Below are positions 47,617 through 58,522 of a stretch of DNA of 64,000 nt, in pieces (within the stretch, counting starts at the first letter, position 1; every line of letters begins with the position of its first letter). Source of the DNA: Malus domestica. Lineage: Eukaryota > Streptophyta > Magnoliopsida > Rosales > Rosaceae. Location: positions 9,560,501 through 9,624,500 of the forward strand of contig NC_091675.1 of the NCBI RefSeq assembly GCF_042453785.1, written 5' to 3'. The translations under genes were made by a program, and so were the position numbers. The notes below the pieces were generated by a model, which saw nothing but the letters and a program-made list of their open reading frames with translations, was not told the DNA's origin and did not search any database.

Positions 47617-49036
47617 TACTAAAAAATGAAATTCTAATACTTTATAATTTTGACATGGGTATTTAGGTGACAGAAAGTACATAAATAATTTATTTTAAAA
47701 AGTTTTCTTAGCATTTTTTATCTTTTTATATTGGAAAAAAATTGATAAAGGTACATATTCTCTTAATAATTAGGTTTCTTTAACGACATTTACCCAACAA
47801 GGTCTAAGTCACAGATTTCCAATAATATTACTTAGTAACTAAGTTAATAGTTTATATTCGTCGTGAGTAGATTTTGAAACATCAATTTGGTTATGTGATG
47901 TACTTACATTGGATGTTAAACCTATCAATTTTGTTAAGCAAATGCAAATATTTTCAGACTAAAAACAATATATTTGAAAAAGTAATAATTCTATATATTT
48001 TCTCAATTATATCTTATAATTTGATTGGAACCAAATGAAAGGGAATTCTTTGCAAAAAAATTGAGTTTTATAGAGCCTTTCATGTCATCACATTCATTGT
48101 TACTGAACTTTTCGTTGTTAGACAAGTATTTTCTGGACCATGGCATGTGACGTTTTAATTTTACAAAATTAAAATACTGATACAAAAAAGCTTTAATTTG
48201 TTTAAAGACAAAATAAATCAAATACATTTTAACTCCATAAGAATGAATATTAACTCCACTATCTTCCTGGATAATATCAACTTTTTTTCTAATTAATCAA
48301 GATAAATCTTGATTCCATTAGCTGGACATAAATTATGCGACAAGGGATGAAATATCAACGTTCTATTAGCACATAAATCCAAATTTAGAAATTGGATTTA
48401 CACGATAATGTTGATATGTATATATGTAGACGCGCAATGGGTCGTGGCCTTGGGTGGTAATCTTCACGCGATCTGAAGCGCGTAGAGGAAACAGCTTTCC
48501 TTTTTCCCTATTTTTATTTTTATTTTTATTTTCCGTGATAGGAGACTTCTGTGAAGCTCCCCTACCAAAAACGCTGTTTGTTGTCATGAAGACGGTCCGC
48601 ATATGTGACGTGGGTCCGAAACCACCGGTGGCATGGCAATCCACGTTGCACCTTCATTTTTTGATGGGATTACGGAAATGCCATTATGCCGTGTATATTT
48701 CATGTTGACCTCGGTCAACAACTTTCTGTGGAAATTCGAAATCTTTTCTTTTTTGGGTGTGGTGACAAAAGTTAGAAATCTTCATTCCTGAGAAAAATGT
48801 GCCATTTGGAGAGTGGCAAAGGTCGGTCCGATAATGTTTTTCAAAACGGATTGTGAAAAATGTTTTGTTGTAAAAGGACAACATAAATAAGATTTTGGAT
48901 TTTGAAATTTGAGAATGCGTGGTAGTTTAATCCGAAATATTTCTAGAGAATGAATACATTAAACGCGCATCTGATATCAAATGTCTAAAATTGTATGCAT
49001 ATTAAGGGTAGTGCTGTAAAATAACAATGAATGTAT

Positions 49037-49233
49037 TGTTAGAGTTTATTGCAAGAGTTGGTTATACCTTACTTAGTCATTAAGATAGGTGGTTACTCTT
49101 ATATGTAAATGTTGGTATACATATAAATACCCTATGTGTAATCTTATTCAATCATGAAATACACAATCTTATTTTACTCTCTCTCTCTCTCTCTACATCT
49201 TTCTCTTACTAAATCTCTCTCTAGATTCTAACA
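49037..49233 (+). mobile_element. Solo LTR, probably Copia-type
   Basis: A 197-bp unit starts TGTTAGAGTT and ends GATTCTAACA, with the TG...CA and inverted TGTTAGA/TCTAACA ends of an LTR. It holds a TATA-like ACATATAAATACC followed by TCTTATTCAATCATGAAATA, typical of LTR transcription start and R regions, then a CT-rich tract. No second LTR, primer site or gag-pol is nearby, so it is solo. Flanking five-base duplications are not clear. Confidence 0.65.
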
Positions 49234-49259
49234 ATACGTATACCTATTTTGGGTAATAA

Positions 49260-49830
49260 TAGTGGCTATAGTGGTAAGGGTGGTGTGATTGAGACGAAAT
49301 TGGTGTTTATAGAAATGGTGGTTGGATTAGGGATGGTAGTGGTGAGAATAAAAGTGTTAGTAATGGTGGGATATAGGCGGTTGCAATAGCGAGGTATAGA
49401 ACAATGGTGGTCCAGTGATGGCTGCAATGGTGGTAGAGGATGCTCTTGGTAACAATGGTTATGAAATTTGTAGTTGAGAGGTAGGGATGATGGTGGCGGA
49501 GCTGGTGGAGGTGGTGATGACCATGGTGAGGGTAATGCAATGGAGAATGTGGTGATGGTGGTGCAAGATGGTGTATATAACAATAAGCGGTGGAGGTATG
49601 ATGACCATGGTCACAAGGTTATGCCAATGGATAATTTGGTGGTGGTGGAGGAGGCAAAGGTGCATGTTGTGGTGGTCATGGAGAGACGGTGGCGATAATG
49701 TCAATCGTGGCGATAGTGAGTGGTGGAGGTGGTGGTGGCAAGAGTGACGGCAATTGGGGATATGATAGTGGCAACGATGGTGGTGTGGTGGAAAGTGGTT
49801 GTGTCAAAAATGGTGGTTGTGGTAGTAGTA
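49260..49830. repeat. Degenerate GGT/GTG triplet-rich region
   Basis: About 570 bp dominated by GGTGGT, GATGGTGGT and GGTGGAGGT on the plus strand, strongly purine/G-skewed. It yields glycine- or histidine-rich ORFs in several frames, which are artefacts of the repeat. It follows the solo LTR closely. It is a decayed microsatellite or minisatellite with G-quadruplex potential. Confidence 0.7.
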
Positions 49831-50846
49831 GTGAATGGAAGGGAAGAAAAAAAGAAGATGGTTTGACCTTTCAATCTTTATTTTTCAATTCAGACTATAT
49901 GAGTCAACAGTAAAAAATGAAAGGCTAAAAATCAAGGGCTAGTTTTGTAATTAAACTTAAAGCTGAGGGCCATTAACAATCCAAAGATGGAAGGGAAATG
50001 AGAAAATATTCGCGTGCTTCATTAATTGGTCCACGTGTTACGCAGATAATTGGATGGCGTAGACGTGAGAAGGGAGACACGGGCCAACTGGTTCAACCGA
50101 CTCGCAAATGACGGTTCAACTCCAACTAGACTGAACAACCATTTTCTGTCTAAGCTGGTGCCCAGCTGGAACCTCGGATGCATTTAGCTGTGCCAAGTTT
50201 TGGTGTGCATCTTTGTCGTTGGCCACGTCACACATAAAGTGGGCCCCAACTGGGCCCATGATACCCCGCTTTAATTCGCCTCACAACAACTAATTAGGAT
50301 CATACAAATTATACGTAGGTTCACTTCTAATATTACTGAAACATTTTATGATAAAATTCTTCGGTTGATAATATATGATAAAGTTGAAAATAGTATCGAT
50401 GCTATGGATGATGAACCATGCTGGACTTAATTTTTTTTTTTTTTATCAAATATGAGTTATCGTAGTATGGTATTATTATTTTTGAATTGACTTGGGTGTT
50501 GATCAACCCGTGAGTTATCCTTCACAAAAAATATCACAAACCCGAACAAAGTGCAGGCCTTTATTTATTAACCAAGTGGGCCGATATATCAAGAGGCAGA
50601 ATAAAAAATGGGCCAGTTTGTGTTCTAAGGAGTACAACAGTCCAATCCAATTTTGTGCATTTGCAGGTAGAACTAGTTTGTTTGGAAAGAGTTGAGGTTT
50701 TAGATAGCTTCACTGTTTACTTTCATCCCAATCTATCTCACACTCTAAATCTGGCTCTGCCATCGAGTCTGAAACGATGTTGTTTATGGTATATATTTTA
50801 CAAGTTCATCGTACGTTATCATCTAGCTATGTCCATTCAGTTTATT

Positions 50847-51030
50847 GAGGGTTAGTATGGATTTGCTGTATTGTGGAAAGAACCAAAAAAACGCTATTTT
50901 CAAAAGCAGGAGTAAAGCTGCTTCTACTTTCTGTTGTTTTGGACTCATAATTTTGACAAAAAACACTTTTTTTTTTCATTTACCAAACATAATTTTTAAA
51001 ATAATTTTCATAATGCCAAACCAATCCTGA
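50847..51030. mobile_element. hAT-like MITE
   Basis: Left GGTTAGTATGGATTTGCTG and right AATGCCAAACCAATCCTGAC form short inverted ends. The interior (AAAGCAGGAGTAAAGCTGCT) resembles that of the element at 42657. No ORF. Confidence 0.5.
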
Positions 51031-51169
51031 CACTCGGGTTTTATATTATTTAAATAAGATTATAAGTTCAAATCTCGACATTGAAAAAGAAGAAGGCTAG
51101 GTTGCCCATGTGTTACTAGGAGGATAGGATGACAATAATTGTCCTGGGTTGTATTGAATATGGAGGAAC

Positions 51170-51382
51170 AGGATTCTCTCCGGATCTTTTGGTGAAGATC
51201 TTAGGAATCCATAAATTATATCTGTTTATCGTACATCGTGCGGTTAGTTTTTGTCATGTATTATTTGTATTTACTTTTAAATAAAAATATTTAAAATGAT
51301 TTCTGATCGCACAATGTACGATGAATGAATATGATTCACGGATTTTTGAGATTCACAAAGAACATCCAACGAAGATCCAGAG
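51170..51382. mobile_element. MITE family M3, copy 3
   Basis: Ends CTCTCCGGATCTTTTGGTGA and inverted CATCCAACGAAGATCCAGAG, core CGTACATCGTGCGGTTAG and ATTTCTGATCGCACAATGTA. It is nearly a complete imperfect palindrome. Confidence 0.7.
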
Positions 51383-51689
51383 TTGAATACGCATGCCACT
51401 GGATCCATAATGTCGGTGGAAAATGATGGCTACATAATTTAATCATTTAAATTTATAAGTCTGCACAAGAGACTTTTCGTATGTACAATGTTTATACTTT
51501 CTTTTCGGAATAAAAGAGTTGAAGAATATTAGTGTACATGTTTATAATTTTCATATTTACAAGTTCCAACGTCATTGAAACAAAGAGAGATTAACATCCT
51601 TCTAAATGTTATAATTTATTCAAACAAAAGGACCAAAAAAACATTTAAAACAAGATTGTCATCGCTAAATACCTCCAGATGAAATACTA

Positions 51690-51850
51690 CGGATATTTTC
51701 TTAAAAGTAAGACTCTTTATGAACTCTCTGTCACTTCATGTTTTTAGCACATGTTCTATAATATTGTCGCATAAATTGACGTTAAGTTATGAAGTGATAA
51801 AAAATCTATAAAAAATCTCACTTTGAGAGTCTCCTTAGCCTTTCTCATAA
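51690..51850. mobile_element. MITE family M2, copy 2
   Basis: Contains TGAACTCTCTGTCACTTCAT, as in the copy at 36975–37130, and ends CTTTGAGAGTCTCCTTAGCC. More diverged inside. Confidence 0.65.
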
Positions 51851-52664
51851 CTCTAGTAATTAAAACCAAACATTAATAACACATACCCATTAATAAATTA
51901 TTCTACATAGCCTTAAGAGACTTTAATGACCCGCAACTCAAATATGAGAGATTTTTCAATATGTCTAAAATACGGATGAAAGATATAATTAGAATGATAC
52001 TTAATAAAAACAATTTATTGTAATTATATAATAACATATGACGTACATCTACGTCAACGCGGTTGAACTAAAAGACAAGGTTGAAAAAGACACGGTATCA
52101 TTCATTCTCGGATAGGAAAATAAAGACATGGTATCATTCAAATTTCTCTCCTATCCCTTTCGTTGCTGATGTCATACAGAAAACCAATTAAGAGCTTGCT
52201 CATTAGGCAAGTTATCTGCAAGACTATGACCCAAGTGAAAAATGAATAGCCAGAAGGAAAAATGTTAACTACTTGTCTTAATAGTTAGAGATGAATTTCA
52301 TACTTGTATTCCATGTAATACGTTTTGCATTTGATTGTTGGCGTTGGTGAATCATACGACGTGGTTAGGAGAAATCTGAAATGTCTACATGAATCTTTCT
52401 GACCCCTGTTAAGGTGCCTTGGCAAAATCATTAGCTAGTCTCTTTTTTGAATTAAAGAAAAAAAAGAAGGAAAAATGTTGAATTTAAGGACCTAAAGTAC
52501 AATGCAGTGATCTGGAAATATACGGAGTTCTGGAGTAATATTTGCTTGATTCAAAATATTAGAAGATTAATTTTATTTTCCTCATCAACCAATGACATTT
52601 TCTAAAATTGGTTGAGTGGCCACATCAGCCGTTGGTTGCAAAAGTTAATTAATTACTTTTAAAA

Positions 52665-52863
52665 AGGGAAGAGGATCCTCTCCTGAGCTTAGGATGGGGA
52701 TTCTCTGACTGGACCATCCGGATCGTTCAAATTTAATCCAATGGTATAATTATTATAATTTTTAAAAAAATCCTCTGTTTGAAAACGTTGGATTAAATTT
52801 GAACAGTCCGGATAACCCGGTCAGGAGGATCCCCATCCTGAGCTCAGGAGAGGATCCTCTTCC
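52665..52863. mobile_element. Palindromic MITE with GGATCC-rich arms
   Basis: About 199 bp. The left arm AGAGGATCCTCTCCTGAGCT and the right arm AGCTCAGGAGAGGATCCTCT are near-perfect inverted copies, and pairing continues through GGATGGGGAT and AATTTAATCCAA. Both sides abut TTTTAAAA, which may be an 8-bp duplication; being itself palindromic, it is not proof. Confidence 0.7.
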
Positions 52864-53626
52864 TTTTAAAAGTATAATTGTTCTTCAAAGCAAGTTGGCT
52901 TTTAATTAAAACACATCTATCTTTTTGGTCTTTGTTTAACCAAAAAGAAATGGCACAAAAAGGTTGCGGAAAACAATATTAAGAATTTTTTTACTAGTTA
53001 TCCGACCTCGTCTGCAATAATGATTTATTATTTATATAATAAATAATTAATATGTAATTTTTTTAAAAATTTAAATAATATATATAATTATATAAAATAA
53101 TAAATATATTTTATATTTTAATATATTCTAAATTCTAATATGTTCTAAAGATTTTAGTGAATAAAGGAATTCTCGAACATTTGGTGATCTCAAATGTGTA
53201 GATATCAATGGTGATTCATTATTTCAATTAATCATTTATTCGGATAGAAGAAGATTATGTAAACACTTACTCGAAATTTTCGCGCTTTTTTTGTTTGTCT
53301 TTTTTTTCTGTATAATTTGAAATTGTAAATTTTGTATTTTTTCACATCCAATTTCTAAAAATTATTTTCATCCGTTCAGAAAATGTTTTTCATAAAAAAA
53401 AAAAAGAAGAGATTTTACTCAACCTTATGCAATTTTACTCGATATAAAAGTTGTCATAGTCAGATAACCCTCTTAAATATTTTCTCTTTAAATTATTGTC
53501 ATTCTAATTTCTAAGTTGTAAGGTCCCACATAAACCTAGGAGAGAACAAGGAAAATAAAACAAGAGGAGGAAGAAGAAGAAACAAAAAGGGTCCTACATG
53601 CACAAATACATGTTTTTCCGGGGAAT

Positions 53627-53832
53627 ACGATCCTCGCCAAATCCTTTACATGGGGATGCAGGGGATCTCGTAATTGTGTCCGTGTATCGTACATTATGCG
53701 GTCGGTTTTCGTTAGGTACTATTTATATTTAATTTTAAATTTTAAATGATTTCTGACCGCATGATTTACGATAAACGGACACGATTACGAGATCCTCCGA
53801 ATCCCCAAGAAAATGACTTGGCGAGGATCCAG
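53627..53832. mobile_element. MITE family M3, copy 4
   Basis: Ends CGATCCTCGCCAAATCC and inverted TTGGCGAGGATCC, core CGTACATTATGCGGTCGG and ATTTCTGACCGCATGATTTA. This is the best-preserved palindrome of the family. Confidence 0.75.
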
Positions 53833-54069
53833 TTCAAAAAAGAGAAAATCCCCAGGACACGATTACCACAAGTTTCTATTTTTTTTATTAATTAAAAGAG
53901 AAAATCCAGTTCAAAAAAGCCACTGCAATTAGCCGTATATGCATGCAAACATAATTTATGAACTTCCTTCTGGGTTTGGTGTATCCTCCTGCGGCTGCCT
54001 GGGCCACGGAAATTGGACTCACCCGAAAATAGATACGCTGTCTTACTATCTTGTATTATTATATAAAGA

Positions 54070-54255
54070 GGATGAGGGTCTAATCTGGATCATCTTTGTG
54101 GATTTTGGAGATCATTTTATTGTGTTTACTGGATATTGTGCGGCTAATTTTCGTCAAATACTGTTTACATTCAATTTTAAACAAAAAAACTCAAAATATT
54201 ATTTAGCTGCAAAATAACAGATGAACGAATGCGATGAAGAATCTTCGGAATCCTA
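54070..54255. mobile_element. MITE family M3, copy 5
   Basis: Contains GGATATTGTGCGGCTAATTT and AATCTTCGGAATCCTATTAG in family order. It lies only about 240 bp from copy 4. Confidence 0.6.
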
Positions 54256-54556
54256 TTAGATACCAAGAAAAAGATTTTACTTTGAGGAGGAGCAGCAGCA
54301 GAACAGTCGCTATCCTTTTTTGGTAGCATGATTAACAAGTCCAATTGGTTAATATATATACTCAAACATATGATCATTATTGTTAAGATTATTAGTTTTA
54401 ATCATTGATCTACAACTTCTTTTTTAGTATAATCGAGGGGATGAAGATCGATAACAATCGAGTGAATTGAAAGAAAAATGAAAGTTACGCTACATGTTGA
54501 AAACGTTAATCTTGCAAACAAATATATTCGTTTTGTGCTTTGGTGTCGCCTTGATA

Positions 54557-54568
54557 TCGTTCGCTCCA
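54557..54568. repeat. Target-site duplication of the LINE, left copy
   Basis: TCGTTCGCTCCA, identical to 58511–58522, directly abuts the poly(A) end of the LINE. Confidence 0.8.
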
Positions 54569-57500
54569 TTTTTTTTTTTTTTTTGGTGAACGAGATAATG
54601 CATTACCCGGGCAAAGATGCCAAAGAGAACAAGAAAGCTAACAGCAAAGCAAACAGGCCAGCAACGACCAAGCAAAAAGGAGTACAAGGAAGAAAACATC
54701 CGACACCGCATCAAATGCTAAAAGTGTCACTCCTTGCACCCAAACTACCAGCCTAATGGGGACAAGGGAGATCGTCATTACACAGAACAAAGACAAGGGA
54801 AGATGGGGGTCGGTTAACCCAAACAAAATCACATACCTCCCTACAATGCCGCGACGCCAAACTGTCCGCTACCTTGTTAGCCGATCTTAGAACCCAAGAC
54901 CAGCGGCAGTCATGGAAAGCCTTTCCCAGACTTGAGCACTTAGCGAGTAAAGGAAAAGCATCCCATCTGCCCATCGAATTCAGATCCTGAAGACAAGACA
55001 CAGAGTCCAAAGAATCAGATTCAATGATAATATCATTCCATCCCATATACCGCCCCAACGAACAGCCATGAAAAATTGCCTTAGCTTCAGCCATAGCCAC
55101 ACTCGAAGCACTGATCTTCTTCCTGCAAGCAGCCACAAAACTGCCCTGATCATCTCGAGCCACCGTTCCCACGAAGCCCACACACTCCCTAGCAATCCAA
55201 CTTGCGTCCACATTTATCTTGATGAAACCCGAGCCAGGAGGAGACCAAGAGACGTCATTGCCCTGAACCAGAGCATTGTTTCGGGGCCTACTACATGGGA
55301 CACGATTAGCCTTAAGGAACATACCCACCGAATGATGAACAGCGACGATAACCTGCCCTGGATAAATTGGATGACGCTGAAAGAGAAATTTGCACCGAGA
55401 CTTCCAAATGTGCCAACAGGTAACATCAATATAAGAGAACAATTTGATCCTATCACCCTTGTTAGCATAAGCCACACCATAAATTTCATTTAACCAATTT
55501 ACCCAAGAAAAGATCCCCACCCTGCCAAAACCGCGAGTCAGACTTCCCCCATTCCACACCGCCTCAACCCACGGGCATTGGAGAAAAAGATGTTCCGTTG
55601 ATTCTTCAGCCGAGTTACAGATGAGACACATGGGGGAATGAGAAGAGCGTCTAGAGAACAGGTTCGCCATCGTAGCCACTGCCGCATGAAGAGACTTCCA
55701 CATGAAAACTCTTATTTTTGGAGGAACCTTCAAACTCCACATGCACTTCCATAACTGAGTCGGAATCGAATCAGATCTATGCGGGTGGAGGTTCCTGTGA
55801 ATATGAGTCATAGACAAAGCCCAATGATAACCAGATTTAACCGAGTATGCTCATTTTTTTTCGAAAGGCCACACCAATCTATCCTTAAAGTTTGGATCGC
55901 CCAATGGGATCTCCAGAATCGCCTTGATCTCATCATCCACCACAAAAGGTTTCAAGAAGTCTACCTCCCACTCCCCAGACTCATTACAAATCAAAGAGCT
56001 GACCCTCAAGTTCCTAGAGACTTGGACCGTACCCAAAGGGGAAGGTCGTCCCGAAGGGATTGAAGGAATCCATCTGTCCACCCATACCCGGACCTCTTTG
56101 CCATTCATAATCTGCCAGTGAGCACCTTCGAGAATAATATCCCTTCCAACCAGGAGACTTGACCAAGCCCACGAAGCTCTTCATCCCCGTTTAGCGTCAA
56201 GGAGAGAGCAATTAGGGAAGTATCTGGTTTTGAGCACCCTCGCCCACAAAGAATTTGGATCCGATAACAGCCTCCAACATTGCTTAGCCAAAAGAGCATC
56301 GTTGAAGTCCGTGAAGCATCGCAAACCAAGACCACCATCTTGTTTTGATCGGCCCAAAAGTTCCTTAGAGACCCAGTAGATACGGTTCTCTCCCTCTTTT
56401 TGACCCCACCAAAAATTCGAAATCAAAGCATCAAGTTCATTGCAAAGAGTCGAAGGAAATTTGAAGAGGTTCATAGGATACGCCGGAATTGCTTGCGCCA
56501 CCGCCTTGATTAGGATTTCACGCCCCGCCTGAGATAGAGTAGACCGCTTCCAACCTTGGATTTTTCCTAGCAGACGACCTTTGATGTAAGCAAGACCGTT
56601 CTTTTTTTATTTCCCCCATATAGCTAGAACACCCAAGTACAATCCCGGATCACCAACTATTTCCATACCAAGAATGGCAGCAAGTTGGATTGAAAGAGAC
56701 TCCGGAACATTTCCCCCAAAATAAACACTGGATTTTGACTTATTGACCTGTTGTCCCGAAGCCAAGCAGTACTCATCAATTACCTGAACTAAATTCCTGC
56801 AATTTCTCTCATCAGCCTTCATGAAAATCAGAGTATCATCAGCAAAAAATATATGAGAGATCATAGGACCGGCAAGGCCCATTTTTACCCCTTCAATCTG
56901 TTTTCTTTCACCCGCCTGTTTTATAAGCAGAGATAGCACCTCACTGACCAGCAAAAAGAGATATGGGGACAGGGGATCCCCCTGGCGAAGCCCGCGAGAA
57001 GGAGCGAACCGAGGTCCAGGTTGACCATTTAGCAGAATGGCGAAACTAACAGTGGAGATACACCCCAGGATTAAAGATCTCCAGCGACTATCAAAGCCCA
57101 TCTTCTCCATGACTGCCAGTAAGAAGTCCCATTCTACCCTGTCATAAGCTTTATGCATGTCCAGTTTGATTCCCAACTCCAGCTTGCATTTCGTCTTTCT
57201 TGTTTTGAGGAAATGGAATAGCTCATGCGCAATACCAATGTTGTCTTGAATTTGTCTACCTTCCACAAAAGCATTTTGGGTTGGAGAGATCAGATCCGGC
57301 AGAAACCTTTTTAAGCGATTGGCCAAGACCTTGGAGAGAATTTTGTAAGAAAAGTTGCAGAGGCTGATGGGACGAAAATGAGACACAGACTCCGGGTTAG
57401 GAACTTTCGGAATTAGAGCCAGATGAGTTGCATTGATTCGCAAGGGTTGTAAAGACCCTGCCATCAGATCCTCAATCATATTATTTACGTCCGCAGCTAT

Positions 57501-58510
57501 TATATCCCACTGTGATCGAAAAAAGATGCCTTGGAAACCGTCGGGGCCAGGGGCTTTGAGCCCACCCATATTTAAAGCAGCCTGTTTAATTTCGTCCGCA
57601 GAAACCGGAGCCGATAATGTAGCATTCATCTCCTCTGAAACCTTAGGAATGACGCAGTCAAGGAGGCCACCCCAATCCCTATGTCCCGATGAAGAGAACA
57701 GATCCATAAAGTGCTCATCAAACAGCCTGCGAATCTGATCAGGATTATCCACCCACTCCTCATTATCACTCTTGAGAGTAACCACCTTATTCCTCCTTCT
57801 TCTTTGTAAAGTAGACTGATGAAAGAACTTTGTGTTGGCATCCCCTTCCTGTAGCCACTGGACCCTAGATTTCTGTTTCCAAACACTTTCCTCCTGACTC
57901 CACAGAGTGTCGACAGCTTTTGAAACATCCTCAATTTCTTGAGAGTTGCTTCTCCAGTCCATTTGAAGCAGTCCCAGATGGTTCATCATCTTCTGAATTT
58001 TCCAGCGTCTCTGACTAAATTTCCTTCTACTCCATCTAATAAGCCGAGCACGGCAGTCACAGATTTTTTTGTTCCATCTCTCAACCGAGTTGCCTTCCTG
58101 GGGTAGCTCCCAGACTTGTCTCACAATCTCCTTGCAATCATTCTCGTTTGCCCAATAAGCCTCAAACCTGAATATCTTTTTCCTAATATCCACCTTCGGA
58201 GCACAGTGCACTATAACATGATTATGGTCAGAACCCAACGCCGTGCCAATAGAGACCAAGCAATTTGGCCAAAGAACTTGCCAATTTTCATTCCCAAGCG
58301 CACGGTCCAATCGTGCCTCCACAAGTTGCCCATTTCGATTCCCTCGCCAAGTGAACTTAGGGCCATTATAGCCCAAGTCCGATATCTCCAATTTGCACAT
58401 AAACTCCTCTAGATATCTTGTGCGGTTATATCTCACTTCAGCTCATCCAGATTTCTCATGATCCCATAGGAATTCATTAAAATCCCCACCACATATCCAC
58501 GGGGTATCAT
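54569..58510 (-). mobile_element. 5'-truncated L1-type LINE, ORF2 in one frame with four stops
   Basis: A non-LTR retrotransposon on the minus strand. The visible ORF2 runs from 58510 to 54753 in one frame, with no frameshift. It starts inside the endonuclease domain (GDFNE), then reverse transcriptase (WLQEGDANTKFFH; KAPGPDGFQGIFF; HFRPISLCNFSYKI; GLRQGDPLSPYLF; catalytic FADD), the zf-RVT region (SLWARVLKTRYF; CLICNSAEESTEHLFLQCPW) and a C-terminal RNase H with its acidic residues (NVDASW, AMAEAKA, ESDS, KVADSLA). Premature stops lie at 58443–58445, 56607–56609, 56181–56183 and 55851–55853. The 3' tail is 16 A residues (T run 54569–54584). The 12-bp sequence TCGTTCGCTCCA flanks both sides (54557–54568 and 58511–58522). 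The copy is inactive, yet young enough to keep its duplication. Confidence 0.88.
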
Positions 58511-58522
58511 TCGTTCGCTCCA
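58511..58522. repeat. Target-site duplication of the LINE, right copy
   Basis: TCGTTCGCTCCA, at the 5'-truncation point. The ORF happens to stay open beyond it on the minus strand for about 115 bases, but that part no longer reads like a LINE endonuclease. Confidence 0.75.

Larger units (their letters stand above)
46900..54540. other. Intergenic, repeats, no gene supported
   Basis: This long gap holds a candidate MITE (47131–47616), a solo LTR (49037–49233), a degenerate GGT-repeat region (49260–49830), and several MITEs (50847–51030, 51170–51382, 51690–51850, 52665–52863, 53627–53832, 54070–54255). Promoter-like CpG-containing stretches occur near 48.4–48.7 and 50.0–50.3 kb, without an adjacent gene. 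ORFs here are low-complexity or shorter than 110 codons. Confidence 0.6.

Noticed and set aside
49459..49704. Histidine-rich minus-strand ORFs and glycine-rich plus ORFs
   Set aside because: Artefacts of the degenerate GGT/CCA triplet region; several frames are open at once.
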